Shown piece after piece: positions 1-7,924 of a stretch of 64,000 nt of DNA. The notes beneath the pieces were generated by a model. It made no database searches. It saw nothing but the letters and a program-made list of their open reading frames with translations, and was not told the origin of the DNA. The first letter of the stretch is position 1. Each line of letters starts with the position of its first letter. The position numbers and the translations under genes are program-made. Source of the DNA: Simplicispira sedimenti (GTDB taxonomy: Bacteria > Pseudomonadota > Gammaproteobacteria > Burkholderiales > Burkholderiaceae_C); the NCBI RefSeq assembly GCF_022760965.1, contig NZ_JAKVIJ010000003.1:62001-126000 (forward strand). Direction: 5' to 3'.

Positions 1-1274
1 AAGGCCAGCAGCGGCTGGGTGCTGCCCTTGAGGGCCGCCATGCGGGTGCGCACTTCGTACACGCGCTCGACCGGGTTGGTGATGCCAATCGGCAGCACCA
101 GCGGTACCAGGCCGAAGTGGTTGCCCAGCTTCCAGGCCTCCTCGATGGGGCGCAGGTTCACCGGAATCATGGCGCGGATTTCCTTGCCTTCGGTGTCTTC
201 GCCCTGGTGGCGCAGGTAGCTGCCAATGGCCCCGGCCACGCAGGACAGCAGCACGTCGTTGACCGAGCAGTTGAGCGCCTTGCCAATGGCCTTGACCTCA
301 TCGAGCGGCAGCGGCGGGCACCAGGCCACACGCTTTTGCGTGCCAGGCACGCCCTTGAGCCCGGTGGGCGAGTCGTCGGGCATCAGGGCCAGCGATGCCG
401 CGTCGCTCACCAGTTGGTAACCCAGGCGCGCGGCATCGGCCGAGCCCGCCAGGCCGTGCTGCACGGCCTTTTCCGGGTCCAGCAGCAGGTGCAGGGACTT
501 GGCGGCGCTCTCGCCCACCAGGTCCAGGGCCTTCACGGTCATTCCGGTGAAGGGCTTGATGAGCGTGTCGGCAATCCAGTCCTCGGCGCCGCCGGGGCCC
601 TTCTTGCGGCGCTTGGGGGGCTCGGTGCCGCCATCGACGATGGACATGGTCACCGAAATCAGCGCAATGCCGTCTGCAATGCAGTGGTGCAGGCGCACCA
701 CCAGCGCGCTGCTGGGCAGGCCATCGTCGCCGGTGAAGTCCTCGACGAGGTAGAAATGCCACAGCGGGCGTTTGGGGTCCAGCGGCTTGGTGGCCAGGTC
801 GCCCACGAACTGGCGCAGCGCGTCCTGTGGGCTTTGGCCACGACGGCGCGGCAGCTTGGCGGCCTGCACATGGGCGTCGATGTCAAAGCGCTGGTCGTCC
901 ACCCAGGTGGCACCAGCCGGGTCTTCCACCACGCGCTGGCGAAAGCGCGGGTACTGCAGCAGGCGCTCCTGCACGCGTTCGCGCAGCGCCGCCAGCGTGA
1001 TGCCGGGCGAGACCGTCCACACACCGTTGATCATCATCAGGTTGCTGGGCGAATCCATGCGCAGCCAGGCGGTGTCCACCTTGCTCATGCGCACGCCCGA
1101 CAGGCCCAGCATGCCGGTGGCGGCGCGGCGCACATTCTTCTGCACGGCCTTGGCGGCGTCCAGGGCCAGGTCCGGCAAGGGCAGGCCGTGGGATGGGGTT
1201 GTGCCTGCAGCGGGCGTGGACGGTGTGTGGGTGGCAGTGCCAGAAGGCGTGCGGTTGGATAGGCGGGTCACCAT
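1..1274 (-). CDS. Wax-ester synthase / acyl-CoA:diacylglycerol acyltransferase (WS/DGAT), 3' end cut by window edge
   Basis: Transfers acyl groups from acyl-CoA to fatty alcohols or diacylglycerol, making neutral storage lipids. The reading frame runs off the left edge, so 424 codons are visible and the C-terminus is missing. HHCIADG at residues 196-202 is the family's HHxxxDG catalytic motif, and the ND pair at 339-340 (SVNDVLL) matches the conserved asparagine-aspartate of the C-terminal half. A Pro/Thr-rich extension of about 60 residues precedes the first recognisable domain segment (VDTAWLRMDSPSNLMM). ATG at 1274 is the first good start in frame. The gene is divergent from an acyl-CoA-binding protein, which fits a role in handling acyl-CoA. 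Family assignment is secure; the physiological acceptor is not visible. Confidence 0.9.
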   Translation of the reverse strand, partial: MVTRLSNRTPSGTATHTPSTPAAGTTPSHGLPLPDLALDAAKAVQKNVRRAATGMLGLSGVRMSKVDTAWLRMDSPSNLMMINGVWTVSPGITLAALRERVQERLLQYPRFRQRVVEDPAGATWVDDQRFDIDAHVQAAKLPRRRGQSPQDALRQFVGDLATKPLDPKRPLWHFYLVEDFTGDDGLPSSALVVRLHHCIADGIALISVTMSIVDGGTEPPKRRKKGPGGAEDWIADTLIKPFTGMTVKALDLVGESAAKSLHLLLDPEKAVQHGLAGSADAARLGYQLVSDAASLALMPDDSPTGLKGVPGTQKRVAWCPPLPLDEVKAIGKALNCSVNDVLLSCVAGAIGSYLRHQGEDTEGKEIRAMIPVNLRPIEEAWKLGNHFGLVPLVLPIGITNPVERVYEVRTRMAALKGSTQPLLA

Positions 1275-1421
1275 GGGCGAAGGCAGCAGGGGCTGGGTTG
1301 GGTGATTGGAGGCAGTCGTCTAAGGAATGCAGCGATTGTGGCCGCAGTGTGAACGTAAGATACAACGCCTGCCGGGGAAGGCATCCCCGTTCTTACCCCA
1401 CCCCAACCCAAGGAGCACTGC

Positions 1422-1676
1422 ATGTCCGACCTGAACGCCGCCTTCGAAGCCGCCGTGGCCAACTCCAAGAACCTCAGCGAGCGCCCCGACAACGCCACGC
1501 TGCTCAAGATCTACGCGCTGTACAAGCAGGGCACCGCAGGCGACAACGCCGAGAAGAAGCCTGGCTTTTCCGACATGGTGGGCCGCGCCAAGTGGGATGC
1601 CTGGAACAACCTCAAGGGCACGGCTCCGGACGACGCCAAGCAGCAGTACATCGACCTGATCGAATCCCTGAGCTGA
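1422..1676 (+). CDS. Acyl-CoA-binding protein (ACBP family)
   Basis: Small cytosolic four-helix protein of 84 residues that binds long-chain acyl-CoA esters and buffers or delivers them. The family signature is clear: YALYKQGTAGD at about residues 31-41 and KWDAWNNLKG at about 55-64. The length is that of a stand-alone ACBP. AGGAG at 1411-1415 lies six bases before the ATG and fixes the start. It is divergent from the WS/DGAT gene across 147 bp, so the two promoters probably lie back to back; supply of acyl-CoA to the acyltransferase is an inference from position. Confidence 0.93.
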   Translation: MSDLNAAFEAAVANSKNLSERPDNATLLKIYALYKQGTAGDNAEKKPGFSDMVGRAKWDAWNNLKGTAPDDAKQQYIDLIESLS

Positions 1677-1762
1677 AGCCGCCTGCCAACAACCCCAGCA
1701 GTGCCCGCCGGGCGTCTGTGGCCTAATATGGGGTTTTCAACCTGACCGACAGAGACCTCGCC

Positions 1763-1924
1763 ATGGGCAACAAAATCGTTACCGAAGCTGACCGCAAGTT
1801 CACCCCCCAACCCAAGACGCCCAATGGCGTTGTGCTGCCCACCCCTGGCCGTGGCCAGCGCGTGAGCCTGGAGCGTGGTTCGCACACGCGCAGCAAGAAG
1901 AACGCTGGCAAGCGCCACAAGTAA
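1763..1924 (+). CDS. Small basic conserved-type protein, 53 aa, function unknown
   Basis: A 53-residue open frame beginning MGNKIVTEADRKF and ending in a run of Lys/Arg/His (RSKKNAGKRHK). It is strongly basic, has no Cys, and shows no signal peptide or membrane segment. A TAATAT hexamer about 35 bases upstream could be a -10 box, and a strong hairpin terminator follows at 1974-1998, so it looks like an independent transcription unit. Codon use is like that of its neighbours. The charge suggests binding to nucleic acid or ribosome, but that is only inference; I do not recognise a named family. Confidence 0.72.
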   Translation: MGNKIVTEADRKFTPQPKTPNGVVLPTPGRGQRVSLERGSHTRSKKNAGKRHK

Positions 1925-1973
1925 GTCGGCGGCTGACGCCACACCCGCGCGGCGCGCAGCCTGCGCACCCTGC

Positions 1974-1998
1974 AAGGCCCTCTTCGGAGGGCTTTGTC
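1974..1998 (+). terminator. Rho-independent terminator after the 53-aa gene
   Basis: Stem GCCCTC (1977-1982), loop TTCG, stem GAGGGC (1987-1992), extended to 9 pairs by the flanking AAG/TTT, then a short T-rich tail. The UUCG tetraloop on a GC stem is a classic stable hairpin. It lies 50 bases after the stop of the small basic gene and just before the convergent PHA-system gene, so it may serve both strands. Confidence 0.8.
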
Positions 1999-2007
1999 TT
2001 TGGCGCG

Positions 2008-2346
2008 TCAGCCCTTTTTCTTTTTCGCGGCGTGCTTGTGCTTCTTGCCCGGCTCGGCGGGGTGCAGCAGGGTGTCGAGCTGCTCGGCAATCTCCTGCTC
2101 GATGCGGCCCTTGAACGCGCCGACCAGAAAGCCCAGCTCGGCGCGCAGCTCGAACTGGTCGTGCTGCACCTGCAGCGTGCCCTTGACCCCGGCGCGGCTG
2201 AAGTACACGGTGTCCAGCGTGTCGCCTTCCTCGTAGGCGCATTCCATGTCGAACTGTTCCTCGGCCTGTTCTGCCCACAGGAAGGCGACCTTGCGGGCTT
2301 CCTCCATTCCCAGGTGGTGGTGGCGGTGGATGTGGATCACGGACAT
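2008..2346 (-). CDS. Polyhydroxyalkanoic acid system family protein
   Basis: A 112-residue protein matching the PHA-system (PHA granule region) family of small proteins found in polyhydroxyalkanoate producers. It opens with a His-rich stretch (IHIHRHHHLGMEEARK) and ends with a Lys-rich tail (GKKHKHAAKKKKG) that looks suited to binding DNA or an acidic surface. The central part is the acidic/amphipathic family core. It is the last gene of a four-gene minus-strand operon, starting 2 bases after the stop of the lipoprotein peptidase. Its exact biochemical role in PHA metabolism is not established from sequence. Confidence 0.85.
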   Translation of the reverse strand: MSVIHIHRHHHLGMEEARKVAFLWAEQAEEQFDMECAYEEGDTLDTVYFSRAGVKGTLQVQHDQFELRAELGFLVGAFKGRIEQEIAEQLDTLLHPAEPGKKHKHAAKKKKG

Positions 2347-2348
2347 GC

Positions 2349-3491
2349 TCAGTCTCCTTGTGGTGGCAGCAGGGCGCGCAGGCGCGCATGGCGCTCGTCT
2401 TGCGGCAAGGCAGCCAGGTGGCGTACTGCATCATAAAACGCGTCCCAGCGCTGGCCTTGTTGGGCAAACAAGGCCTCGAATGCGGGGACCCAGGCGTCGT
2501 ACGCGGCCTGGGCGGCAAAGCTGGCGTTGTTGGCCTGGGCCACCCAGCGGTCGTAGCCTTCCACGCGCGCGCCCTGGGCCAGCCAGCGCTCGCGCAGCAC
2601 AGCGTAACGGGCGCGAAAATCCTGCATTGCTACTAATTTCATAGCATTCAGCGCTTGACTGTCGTGCTCTGGGGCCTTGTTTTGCTCATAAATTTCGGCC
2701 AGCCGTGCGCGCGTGGCACGCGTCAGGGCGCGGAAGGACTGGCGCCGCTCCTCGCTGGCGGCAAAGGCCTGGCGCACCTCGGGGCGGGCCTGCGTGGCCA
2801 GCCAGCGCTCGGTGCCCAGGCGCTCCACGGCGGTGGCAAAGGATTCGTTGAACAGCGTGTCGCCCTGGGCGTACACCACCTGGTGCGCCAGTTCGTGGAA
2901 CAGCAGGCGCACAAACTCGCCCTCGGGCCAGCCGATGAAGGTGTTCAGCAGCGGGTCGCCGCCCGCCCAGTCCAGGTAGCCCAGCGTGGAATAGGCGGGT
3001 ACGCCATACACGTCCACCTCCAGCCCCTGTGCAGCCAGGCGTGCGCCCTCGGCCTGCGCGTCTGCCTCCTGGAAGTAGCCCCGGTAACCAATGCAGCCGG
3101 TGAACGGAAAGCACCAGCGGTGCAGTTCCAGTGCGTAGGGCGGCGCGGCCACCACGTTCCACACGGCGGCGCTGCGGCCCAGGTCGGCATAGCTGCGGTA
3201 GCTCGCGTTGTCGGGCAGGCCCAGCTCCTGCACGGCAAAGTGGCGCGCCCGCTGCGCCAGTTGCAGGCGCGCGCGCAGGGGTGCGGGGGTGCTCTCGTTG
3301 GCAATCCATTCGTCCAGCGGCCGCGCGGCCTGCAGCAGGCGTGCATGGCCTTGCACCGACTGCCAGTAGTAGCCCAGAGCGCCCTCGGTGTGGGCGCAGC
3401 CCGCCAGTGCCAAGCATGCCAGCAGGGCCAGGATGGGCGCGGCAAAGCGTGGCCGAGGGGCGGGGTGCGAAAGCGACGGGTGTGCAGGCAT
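2349..3491 (-). CDS. Putative aminopeptidase, lipoprotein zinc metallopeptidase
   Basis: A 380-residue predicted outer- or inner-membrane lipoprotein of the 'putative aminopeptidase' family. Residues 1-32 form a lipoprotein signal with the lipobox LALAGC (Cys32). HELAH at 199-203 is the zinc-binding HExxH motif, followed by NESFA at 215-219, a plausible third-ligand region. Residues about 268-290 are encoded by an in-frame copy of the family-1 dispersed repeat (2627-2696), a low-complexity insertion between two helical segments. The gene starts 3 bases after the MFS gene and ends 2 bases before the PHA-system gene, so it is translated from a shared transcript. Substrate is unknown. Confidence 0.85.
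   Translation of the reverse strand: MPAHPSLSHPAPRPRFAAPILALLACLALAGCAHTEGALGYYWQSVQGHARLLQAARPLDEWIANESTPAPLRARLQLAQRARHFAVQELGLPDNASYRSYADLGRSAAVWNVVAAPPYALELHRWCFPFTGCIGYRGYFQEADAQAEGARLAAQGLEVDVYGVPAYSTLGYLDWAGGDPLLNTFIGWPEGEFVRLLFHELAHQVVYAQGDTLFNESFATAVERLGTERWLATQARPEVRQAFAASEERRQSFRALTRATRARLAEIYEQNKAPEHDSQALNAMKLVAMQDFRARYAVLRERWLAQGARVEGYDRWVAQANNASFAAQAAYDAWVPAFEALFAQQGQRWDAFYDAVRHLAALPQDERHARLRALLPPQGD
2627..2696 (+). repeat. Family-1 dispersed repeat, copy G, inside the peptidase gene
   Basis: Carries the family-1 core CATAGCATTCAGCGCTTGA followed by GGGGCCTTGTTTTGCTC. It lies in frame within the minus-strand peptidase gene and encodes about residues 268-290. It is one of only two copies seen inside coding sequence. 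Confidence 0.65.
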
Positions 3492-3494
3492 CTG

Positions 3495-4679
3495 TCAGGC
3501 GGGAGGGTGGGGTGGGGGCTTGAGCCACCACAGCGCCAGGGCGCAGGCGACCCCCAGCAAAGCGGTGGCCGCCACCGAGGCCGTGCCCCAGTGGTCGAGC
3601 AGCAGGCCGAACAGCAGGGGCGCAAATGCCTGCGCCACGCGCGCGGGCACCATCAGCATGCCCTGGCGCAGCCCATAGCCCAGCGACCCGAACAGCACCA
3701 GGGGCAACGTGCCCTTGGCAATGGTGAGGATGCCGTTGCCCGCGCCGTGCAGCAGCGTGAATGCCACACTGCCTGCACCTCCGGCCCAGGCCAGGAGCAG
3801 CGCACCCGTGGGGTGGGCCAGCGCTGCCAGCCGGGCCGATGCCAGCGGGTGCATGCGACGCAGCAGGCCAAACTCCAGCAGCCGCGCCGCCACCTGGGCC
3901 GGCCCCACGAGCGCGGCGGCCGCCACGGCCGCTTGCAGCGGCAGGCCCTGGGCCTGCAGCAGGCGCGGCAGGTGGGCCGCCATGGCGGTGCTGGTGAACC
4001 AGGTGGCCGCGAACACGAAGGACAGCAACAGCGCCGTGCGCCGCGCATGGGGCACCGGGGCCTCCGGTGGCGTGGCCAGGTCGGGGGGCGCAGGGGCGGG
4101 CGGCGCGGGGCGCAGGCGAGCACGCGGTAGCCAGGCGTTGAGCGGCAGGCCCAGCAGCAGGTGCAGCGCGGCCCAGCCCGCGCAGGCGCCGCGCCAATCC
4201 CAGGTGGCCTCCATCCAGGCGGTGAGCGGCCAGCCCACCGTGCTGGCGAAACCTGCAACCAGGGTGATGCCAGTGATCGCGCCCCGGGCGCCCTGGCCGT
4301 AGAGCCGCACCAGCGTGGCAAAGGCCGCTTCATAAAGGCCCGAGCCCATGGCAATGCCGATGAGCGCCCACGCCGCAAACAACCCCACCGGGCCTTGCGC
4401 CAGCGCCAGCGCGCCCAGCCCGGCGGCGAACAGCAGATTGGTGCCCAGCAGCACCGGGCGGCCACCGTGCCGGTCGATGGCATGGCCCGCCAGCGGGCCC
4501 AGCAGTGCGGACACCACCAGCGCCAGCGAAAACGCCGCAAAGATGGTGGAGGTACCCACGCCCAGGTCCCGCGCCATGGGCTGCGCCAGCAGCGCGGGCA
4601 GGTAGTAGGACGAGGCCCAGGCCAGCGTCTGGGCCGTGCCCAGCCGCACCACCACCCAGTGCCGTGCGGGTACGTTCAT
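3495..4679 (-). CDS. Major facilitator superfamily (MFS) transporter
   Basis: A 394-residue inner-membrane transporter with about 12 hydrophobic segments split by a central Pro/Ala-rich loop (residues about 190-215, rich in APPAPAPPD). The cytoplasmic loop between the second and third segments (GHAIDRHGGRPVLL) carries the DRxGRR-like MFS motif. The N-terminal Gln/Ala/Trp pattern (TAQTLAWASSYYLPALL) is seen in drug or metabolite exporters. It lies second in the operon arsC - MFS - peptidase - PHA-system protein, 19 bases after arsC. Next to arsC an arsenical exporter is conceivable, but the sequence is not ArsB/Acr3-like; substrate unknown. Confidence 0.85.
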   Translation of the reverse strand: MNVPARHWVVVRLGTAQTLAWASSYYLPALLAQPMARDLGVGTSTIFAAFSLALVVSALLGPLAGHAIDRHGGRPVLLGTNLLFAAGLGALALAQGPVGLFAAWALIGIAMGSGLYEAAFATLVRLYGQGARGAITGITLVAGFASTVGWPLTAWMEATWDWRGACAGWAALHLLLGLPLNAWLPRARLRPAPPAPAPPDLATPPEAPVPHARRTALLLSFVFAATWFTSTAMAAHLPRLLQAQGLPLQAAVAAAALVGPAQVAARLLEFGLLRRMHPLASARLAALAHPTGALLLAWAGGAGSVAFTLLHGAGNGILTIAKGTLPLVLFGSLGYGLRQGMLMVPARVAQAFAPLLFGLLLDHWGTASVAATALLGVACALALWWLKPPPHPPA

Positions 4680-4698
4680 GCGTTGGTGGGTGCGGGCC

Positions 4699-5061
4699 TC
4701 AATCCTGCGCGGGCAGGAGTTCCAGCACCTGCTCGGCTGGGCGGCACAGGCGCGAGCCCAGCGGGGTGACCACGATGGGGCGGTTGATCAGGATGGGGTG
4801 GGCGAGCATGGCATCGACGAGCTGCGCATCGGTCACGCCCGGCGCGTCCAAGCCCAGCTCGGTGAACAGCGCTTCCTTGGTGCGTACCAGCGCCAGCGTG
4901 GGCTGGCCGGTGGCGGCGATCAGCGCCCGCAGGGTCTCGCGGCTGGGCGGCGTGTGCAGGTACTCGATGACCTCGGGCTCGAAGCCACGCTCGCGCAGCA
5001 GCGCCAGGGTGTTGCGCGAGGTGCCGCAGCGGGGGTTGTGGTAGATCGTGATGCGGGACAT
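4699..5061 (-). CDS. arsC: Arsenate reductase, glutaredoxin-dependent ArsC
   Basis: A 120-residue cytosolic enzyme that reduces arsenate to arsenite with glutathione and glutaredoxin. The catalytic cysteine is Cys12 in NPRCGTSRN. Arginines of the anion pocket are seen in NRPIVV and in the C-terminal SRLCRPAEQVLELL. Length and layout are those of the thioredoxin-fold ArsC/Spx family. No arsR or arsenite exporter gene is nearby, so it heads an operon with an MFS transporter and two unrelated genes rather than a full ars operon. Confidence 0.93.
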   Translation of the reverse strand: MSRITIYHNPRCGTSRNTLALLRERGFEPEVIEYLHTPPSRETLRALIAATGQPTLALVRTKEALFTELGLDAPGVTDAQLVDAMLAHPILINRPIVVTPLGSRLCRPAEQVLELLPAQD

Positions 5062-5127
5062 GGGCGGTGGATCGTGGTGGCGTTTCAGCGCTGGCGCTGG
5101 ACAGCCTGCATGGTAGTGGCAGACGCC

Positions 5128-6150
5128 TCAACGCGCTTCACGCAACTGCGCTAGACCCTGCCCCAGGTGCTGGCGCACGGCGCGGGCCATGGTGTCCACC
5201 GAGCCGAAGCCGCTGCGCTGCGCCACCTTGTCCTGCGGCCAGTCGGTCTGGCGCAGCAGGGTGGCGGCCTGCTGCGCCCGCGCCTGTGCCACGAAGCGCG
5301 CGGGGGTGCAGTGGGCCTGCGCGGCAAAGGCGCGCGCGAAGTTGCGCGGGCTCATGTGGGCCCGCTGCGCCAGCGCGTCCACCGACAGGTCGTGTGTCAG
5401 GTGTCCCTGGACCCAGGCCATCAGCTCGCGCATGCGGGCCGAGGCGTCGGCCTGGGCCTGCAGCGCCGGGCTGTGCTGCGGCGCGCTGCCGGGGCGCAGC
5501 AGGAAGAGTGCGAGGTCGCGCGCGATCTGCATGGCCGTGGCTCGGCCCAGGTCGTCCTCGATGAGCGCCAGGGCCAGGTCCAGCCCCGTGGTCACGCCGG
5601 CGGAGGTCCACAGCGCGCCATCGCGCACATAGATGCGGTCGCGCTGCACGCGCGTGCCGGGGCACAGCTGGGCCAGCAGCTCGCAGGCGTTGGCATGCGT
5701 GGTGGCCTCGCGCTGCTCCAGCAGGCCGGCGGCGGCCAGCACGAAGGCCCCGGTGCACACGCTGGCCACGCGCCGCGCGTGCGGCGCGGCTTCAGCCAGC
5801 CAGCGGCCCGCGCCATCGTCGAAGATGGCGCGGCGCAGCGCGTCTTCTTCGCCACCGGCCACCACCAGGGTGTCGATGGGGCCGCGGACCGCGTGCAAGG
5901 GCAACGTGTCGGCCAGGCCGAAACCGGCGCTGGTGGCCACGGTGCCCCCGCGCGGCGATGCGATGCGCACGCGGTAGGCGCCGGGCGCGAGCAGCGACGC
6001 CTTGCTGAACGCGCTGGCGGGCGATGCGACGTCGATCGCCTCCACCCCGTCAAACGCCAGCAGCACCACCTCTCGCATTGCGCCTGGCAACGGCGGTGGA
6101 TCGGCGTGGGAATTGGCAGGATGTGCGGCAGATTTGGCCTGGCGTGGCAT
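5128..6150 (-). CDS. GlxA-type transcriptional regulator (DJ-1/PfpI domain + AraC HTH)
   Basis: A 340-residue regulator with an N-terminal DJ-1/PfpI amidotransferase-like domain (about 25-190) and a C-terminal AraC/XylS double helix-turn-helix (about 238-336, with LTHDLSVDALAQRAHMSPRN). The nucleophile-elbow cysteine is kept (Cys132 in ASVCTGAF). I place the start at 6150, where an AGGG stands about nine bases upstream; an ATG at 6078 would give a tighter fit to the domain and leave more room for a promoter. It is divergent from a second DJ-1-fold gene, which it may regulate. The effector is unknown. Confidence 0.88.
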   Translation of the reverse strand: MPRQAKSAAHPANSHADPPPLPGAMREVVLLAFDGVEAIDVASPASAFSKASLLAPGAYRVRIASPRGGTVATSAGFGLADTLPLHAVRGPIDTLVVAGGEEDALRRAIFDDGAGRWLAEAAPHARRVASVCTGAFVLAAAGLLEQREATTHANACELLAQLCPGTRVQRDRIYVRDGALWTSAGVTTGLDLALALIEDDLGRATAMQIARDLALFLLRPGSAPQHSPALQAQADASARMRELMAWVQGHLTHDLSVDALAQRAHMSPRNFARAFAAQAHCTPARFVAQARAQQAATLLRQTDWPQDKVAQRSGFGSVDTMARAVRQHLGQGLAQLREAR

Positions 6151-6197
6151 GGTGGCGGACCCTAAGCTTTGGGCAATGGCAACAGCGGGGGGCAAAC

Positions 6198-7325
6198 GTG
6201 GCGGTATTGTGGCGTTGGATCGGACGAAGGGGGTGGGTGGTGCCGCTGGCTTGGTGCGCGCTGGCAGGTCTGGAGGCCGCCGCGGGCGGGAAGGTGCCTC
6301 CGCTGGCGCTGCCCTTGCGCGCGGCCAGCGCCCCACCGGTGATCGCCGTGCTGGCACTGAACGAAGGCACCGAGACCACCGACTTTCTTGTGCCGCATGC
6401 CGTGCTGCGCCAGGCCCAGGTGGGCGTGGTGGAGGCCGTGGCGCCGCAGCCCGGCCCGGTGGTGCTGATGCCGGCGCTGGAGGTCGATGGCGTGCGCGAC
6501 TTCGCGTCGTTCGATGCGGCCTATCCTGCCGGGGCGGACATCGTGGTGGTGCCCGCCATGCACCGCGACGACGACCCGGCCGTGCGCGCCTGGTTGCAGC
6601 GCCAGGCAGCCCAGGGCGCCGTGGTGGTGGCCGTGTGTTCAGGCGCCCGCGTCGTGGGGCAGGCCGGTCTGCTGGACGGTCGGCGCTTCACCGGCCACTG
6701 GTACGACCGCAGCACCCTGCTGCGCCGCCATGCGGGGGCGGTGTATGTGCCGGGGCTGCGCTACCTGGCCGACGGGCCCGTGGTGACCACCACCGGCGTC
6801 TCGGCATCGCTGCCGGTGTCGCTGGCCCTCGTGGAGGCCTTGGCGGGCGCCGCCAGAGCCCGCGCCGTGGCCGAAGAACTGGGCCTGCCTGCCTGGCAGG
6901 CCGTGCACCGCAGCGATCGGTTTGGGCTGGGGCTGGCGCAGGTGTGGACCCTGGCCGCCAACACGGTGCTCTTCTGGCGGCACGAACGCATCGAGCTGCC
7001 CGTGGCCGACGGCGCGGACGACGTGGCCCTGGCCTTGGCGGCAGATGCGTGGTCGCGCACCTACCGATCCGAGGCCGTGGCGGTGAACTCGCAAGCCCCG
7101 GCGCAGGCCGTGCGGCTGCGCAGCGGGCTGACACTGCGCGTGGTGCCCCCACAGGCCGCCGCCGTGCCCGTGGCGGTGCCGGGCGGCGCCCCCGCCTGTG
7201 CGCTGCGCGCCAGCCTGCAGGCCATCGGCGAGCGCTACGGCGACGGCACGCGCCAGTGGGTGGCCACGCAATTGGAATACGACGAAACGCAGAACGGCTG
7301 CCCCGCGCTGGCGGCCGCGCCGTGA
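6198..7325 (+). CDS. DJ-1/PfpI family protein with N-terminal membrane/signal segment
   Basis: A DJ-1/PfpI-fold protein of about 375 residues without an AraC HTH. The best start is GTG 6198, five bases after a GGGGGG run; GTG 6237/6240 is an alternative. From 6198 the N-terminus is basic then hydrophobic (RWIGRRGWVVPLAWCALAGL), a signal or anchor segment, which suggests an envelope location. The elbow motif AVCSGARVVGQAG places a cysteine at about residue 147. The C-terminal third has a GlxA-like all-alpha remnant (LGLPAWQAVHRSDRFG) but no clear DNA-binding domain. It is divergent from the GlxA regulator by 47 bp. Confidence 0.78.
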   Translation: MAVLWRWIGRRGWVVPLAWCALAGLEAAAGGKVPPLALPLRAASAPPVIAVLALNEGTETTDFLVPHAVLRQAQVGVVEAVAPQPGPVVLMPALEVDGVRDFASFDAAYPAGADIVVVPAMHRDDDPAVRAWLQRQAAQGAVVVAVCSGARVVGQAGLLDGRRFTGHWYDRSTLLRRHAGAVYVPGLRYLADGPVVTTTGVSASLPVSLALVEALAGAARARAVAEELGLPAWQAVHRSDRFGLGLAQVWTLAANTVLFWRHERIELPVADGADDVALALAADAWSRTYRSEAVAVNSQAPAQAVRLRSGLTLRVVPPQAAAVPVAVPGGAPACALRASLQAIGERYGDGTRQWVATQLEYDETQNGCPALAAAP

Positions 7326-7362
7326 CGGCCGGCGCTTCGCCCTTGGGCACTGAGGGGCCTTG

Positions 7363-7854
7363 TCAGCGCCCCGCCTTGTCCGCGCCCAGCCAGCCCAGGT
7401 CCAGCGGCCGGTCCTCGAATTCGGTGTTCAGCACCACGGTGCTGGTGGTGCGGGCCACGCCTTCGATGGCCTTGATCTGGTAGATCACGTCTTCCAGCGC
7501 GCGGGCGTGCGTGGTGCGGATCTTGGCCAGGAAGTCGTACTCGCCGGCCACGCTGTGCAGCTCCTCCACCTGCGGCATGGCGCGCAGGCGCGGCGCCACG
7601 TCGCGGCAGTGGATGCCGCCGTCGTTGCGGATGGCCACGAAGGCGGTGAAGTTCAGGCCCACGCGCTCGGGGTCCACGCTGATGGAGAAGCGCCGGATCA
7701 CGCCCTTGTCCAGCATCTTCTTGACGCGCTCGTGCACGGCGGCAGTCGAGAGGCCCACCTCGGCACCCACCTCGGCGTACGATCGACGGCCATCGGTGCC
7801 CAATGCCGAAATAATTTTGGCATCCATCTCGTCTGTCTGAATATTTGCTTGCAT
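7363..7854 (-). CDS. Lrp/AsnC family transcriptional regulator
   Basis: A 163-residue regulator with an N-terminal winged HTH (about 9-60; LGTDGRRSYAEVGAEVGLSTAAV) and a C-terminal RAM ligand-binding domain (about 75-155; VEELHSVAGEYDFLAKIR). ATG at 7854 is used, but the Met at residue 10 (MDAKIISALG) fits the usual family start. It is divergent from an EamA exporter across 70 bp that contains an AT-rich inverted repeat. Lrp-family control of a neighbouring amino-acid exporter is a common pattern, so the exporter is the likely target. Confidence 0.92.
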   Translation of the reverse strand: MQANIQTDEMDAKIISALGTDGRRSYAEVGAEVGLSTAAVHERVKKMLDKGVIRRFSISVDPERVGLNFTAFVAIRNDGGIHCRDVAPRLRAMPQVEELHSVAGEYDFLAKIRTTHARALEDVIYQIKAIEGVARTTSTVVLNTEFEDRPLDLGWLGADKAGR

Positions 7855-7866
7855 AGCTATCTCAAA

Positions 7867-7889
7867 TCGGTAAAAATTCCGAAAACCGA
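7867..7889. promoter_or_regulatory. Candidate Lrp-type operator between Lrp gene and EamA exporter
   Basis: Inverted repeat TCGGT (7867-7871) - 13 bases, AT-rich - ACCGA (7885-7889) in the short divergent spacer. Lrp-family proteins bind degenerate palindromes with AT-rich centres, and the position fits shared control. No experimental match is claimed. Confidence 0.4.
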
Positions 7890-7924
7890 GTGGTCTCCAT
7901 CAATTTTCCGGTCAGGTGAAGGAT

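Noticed and set aside
2655..4130. Long plus-strand frame of about 490 codons antisense to the peptidase and MFS genes
   Set aside because: Composition is Gln/Gly/Arg/His-rich as expected for the complement of a high-G+C gene, and the minus strand carries clear protein families.
4699..5061. A full arsenic resistance operon around arsC
   Set aside because: No arsR, arsB/acr3 or arsH homologue is nearby; the co-transcribed MFS protein shows no arsenite-exporter features.
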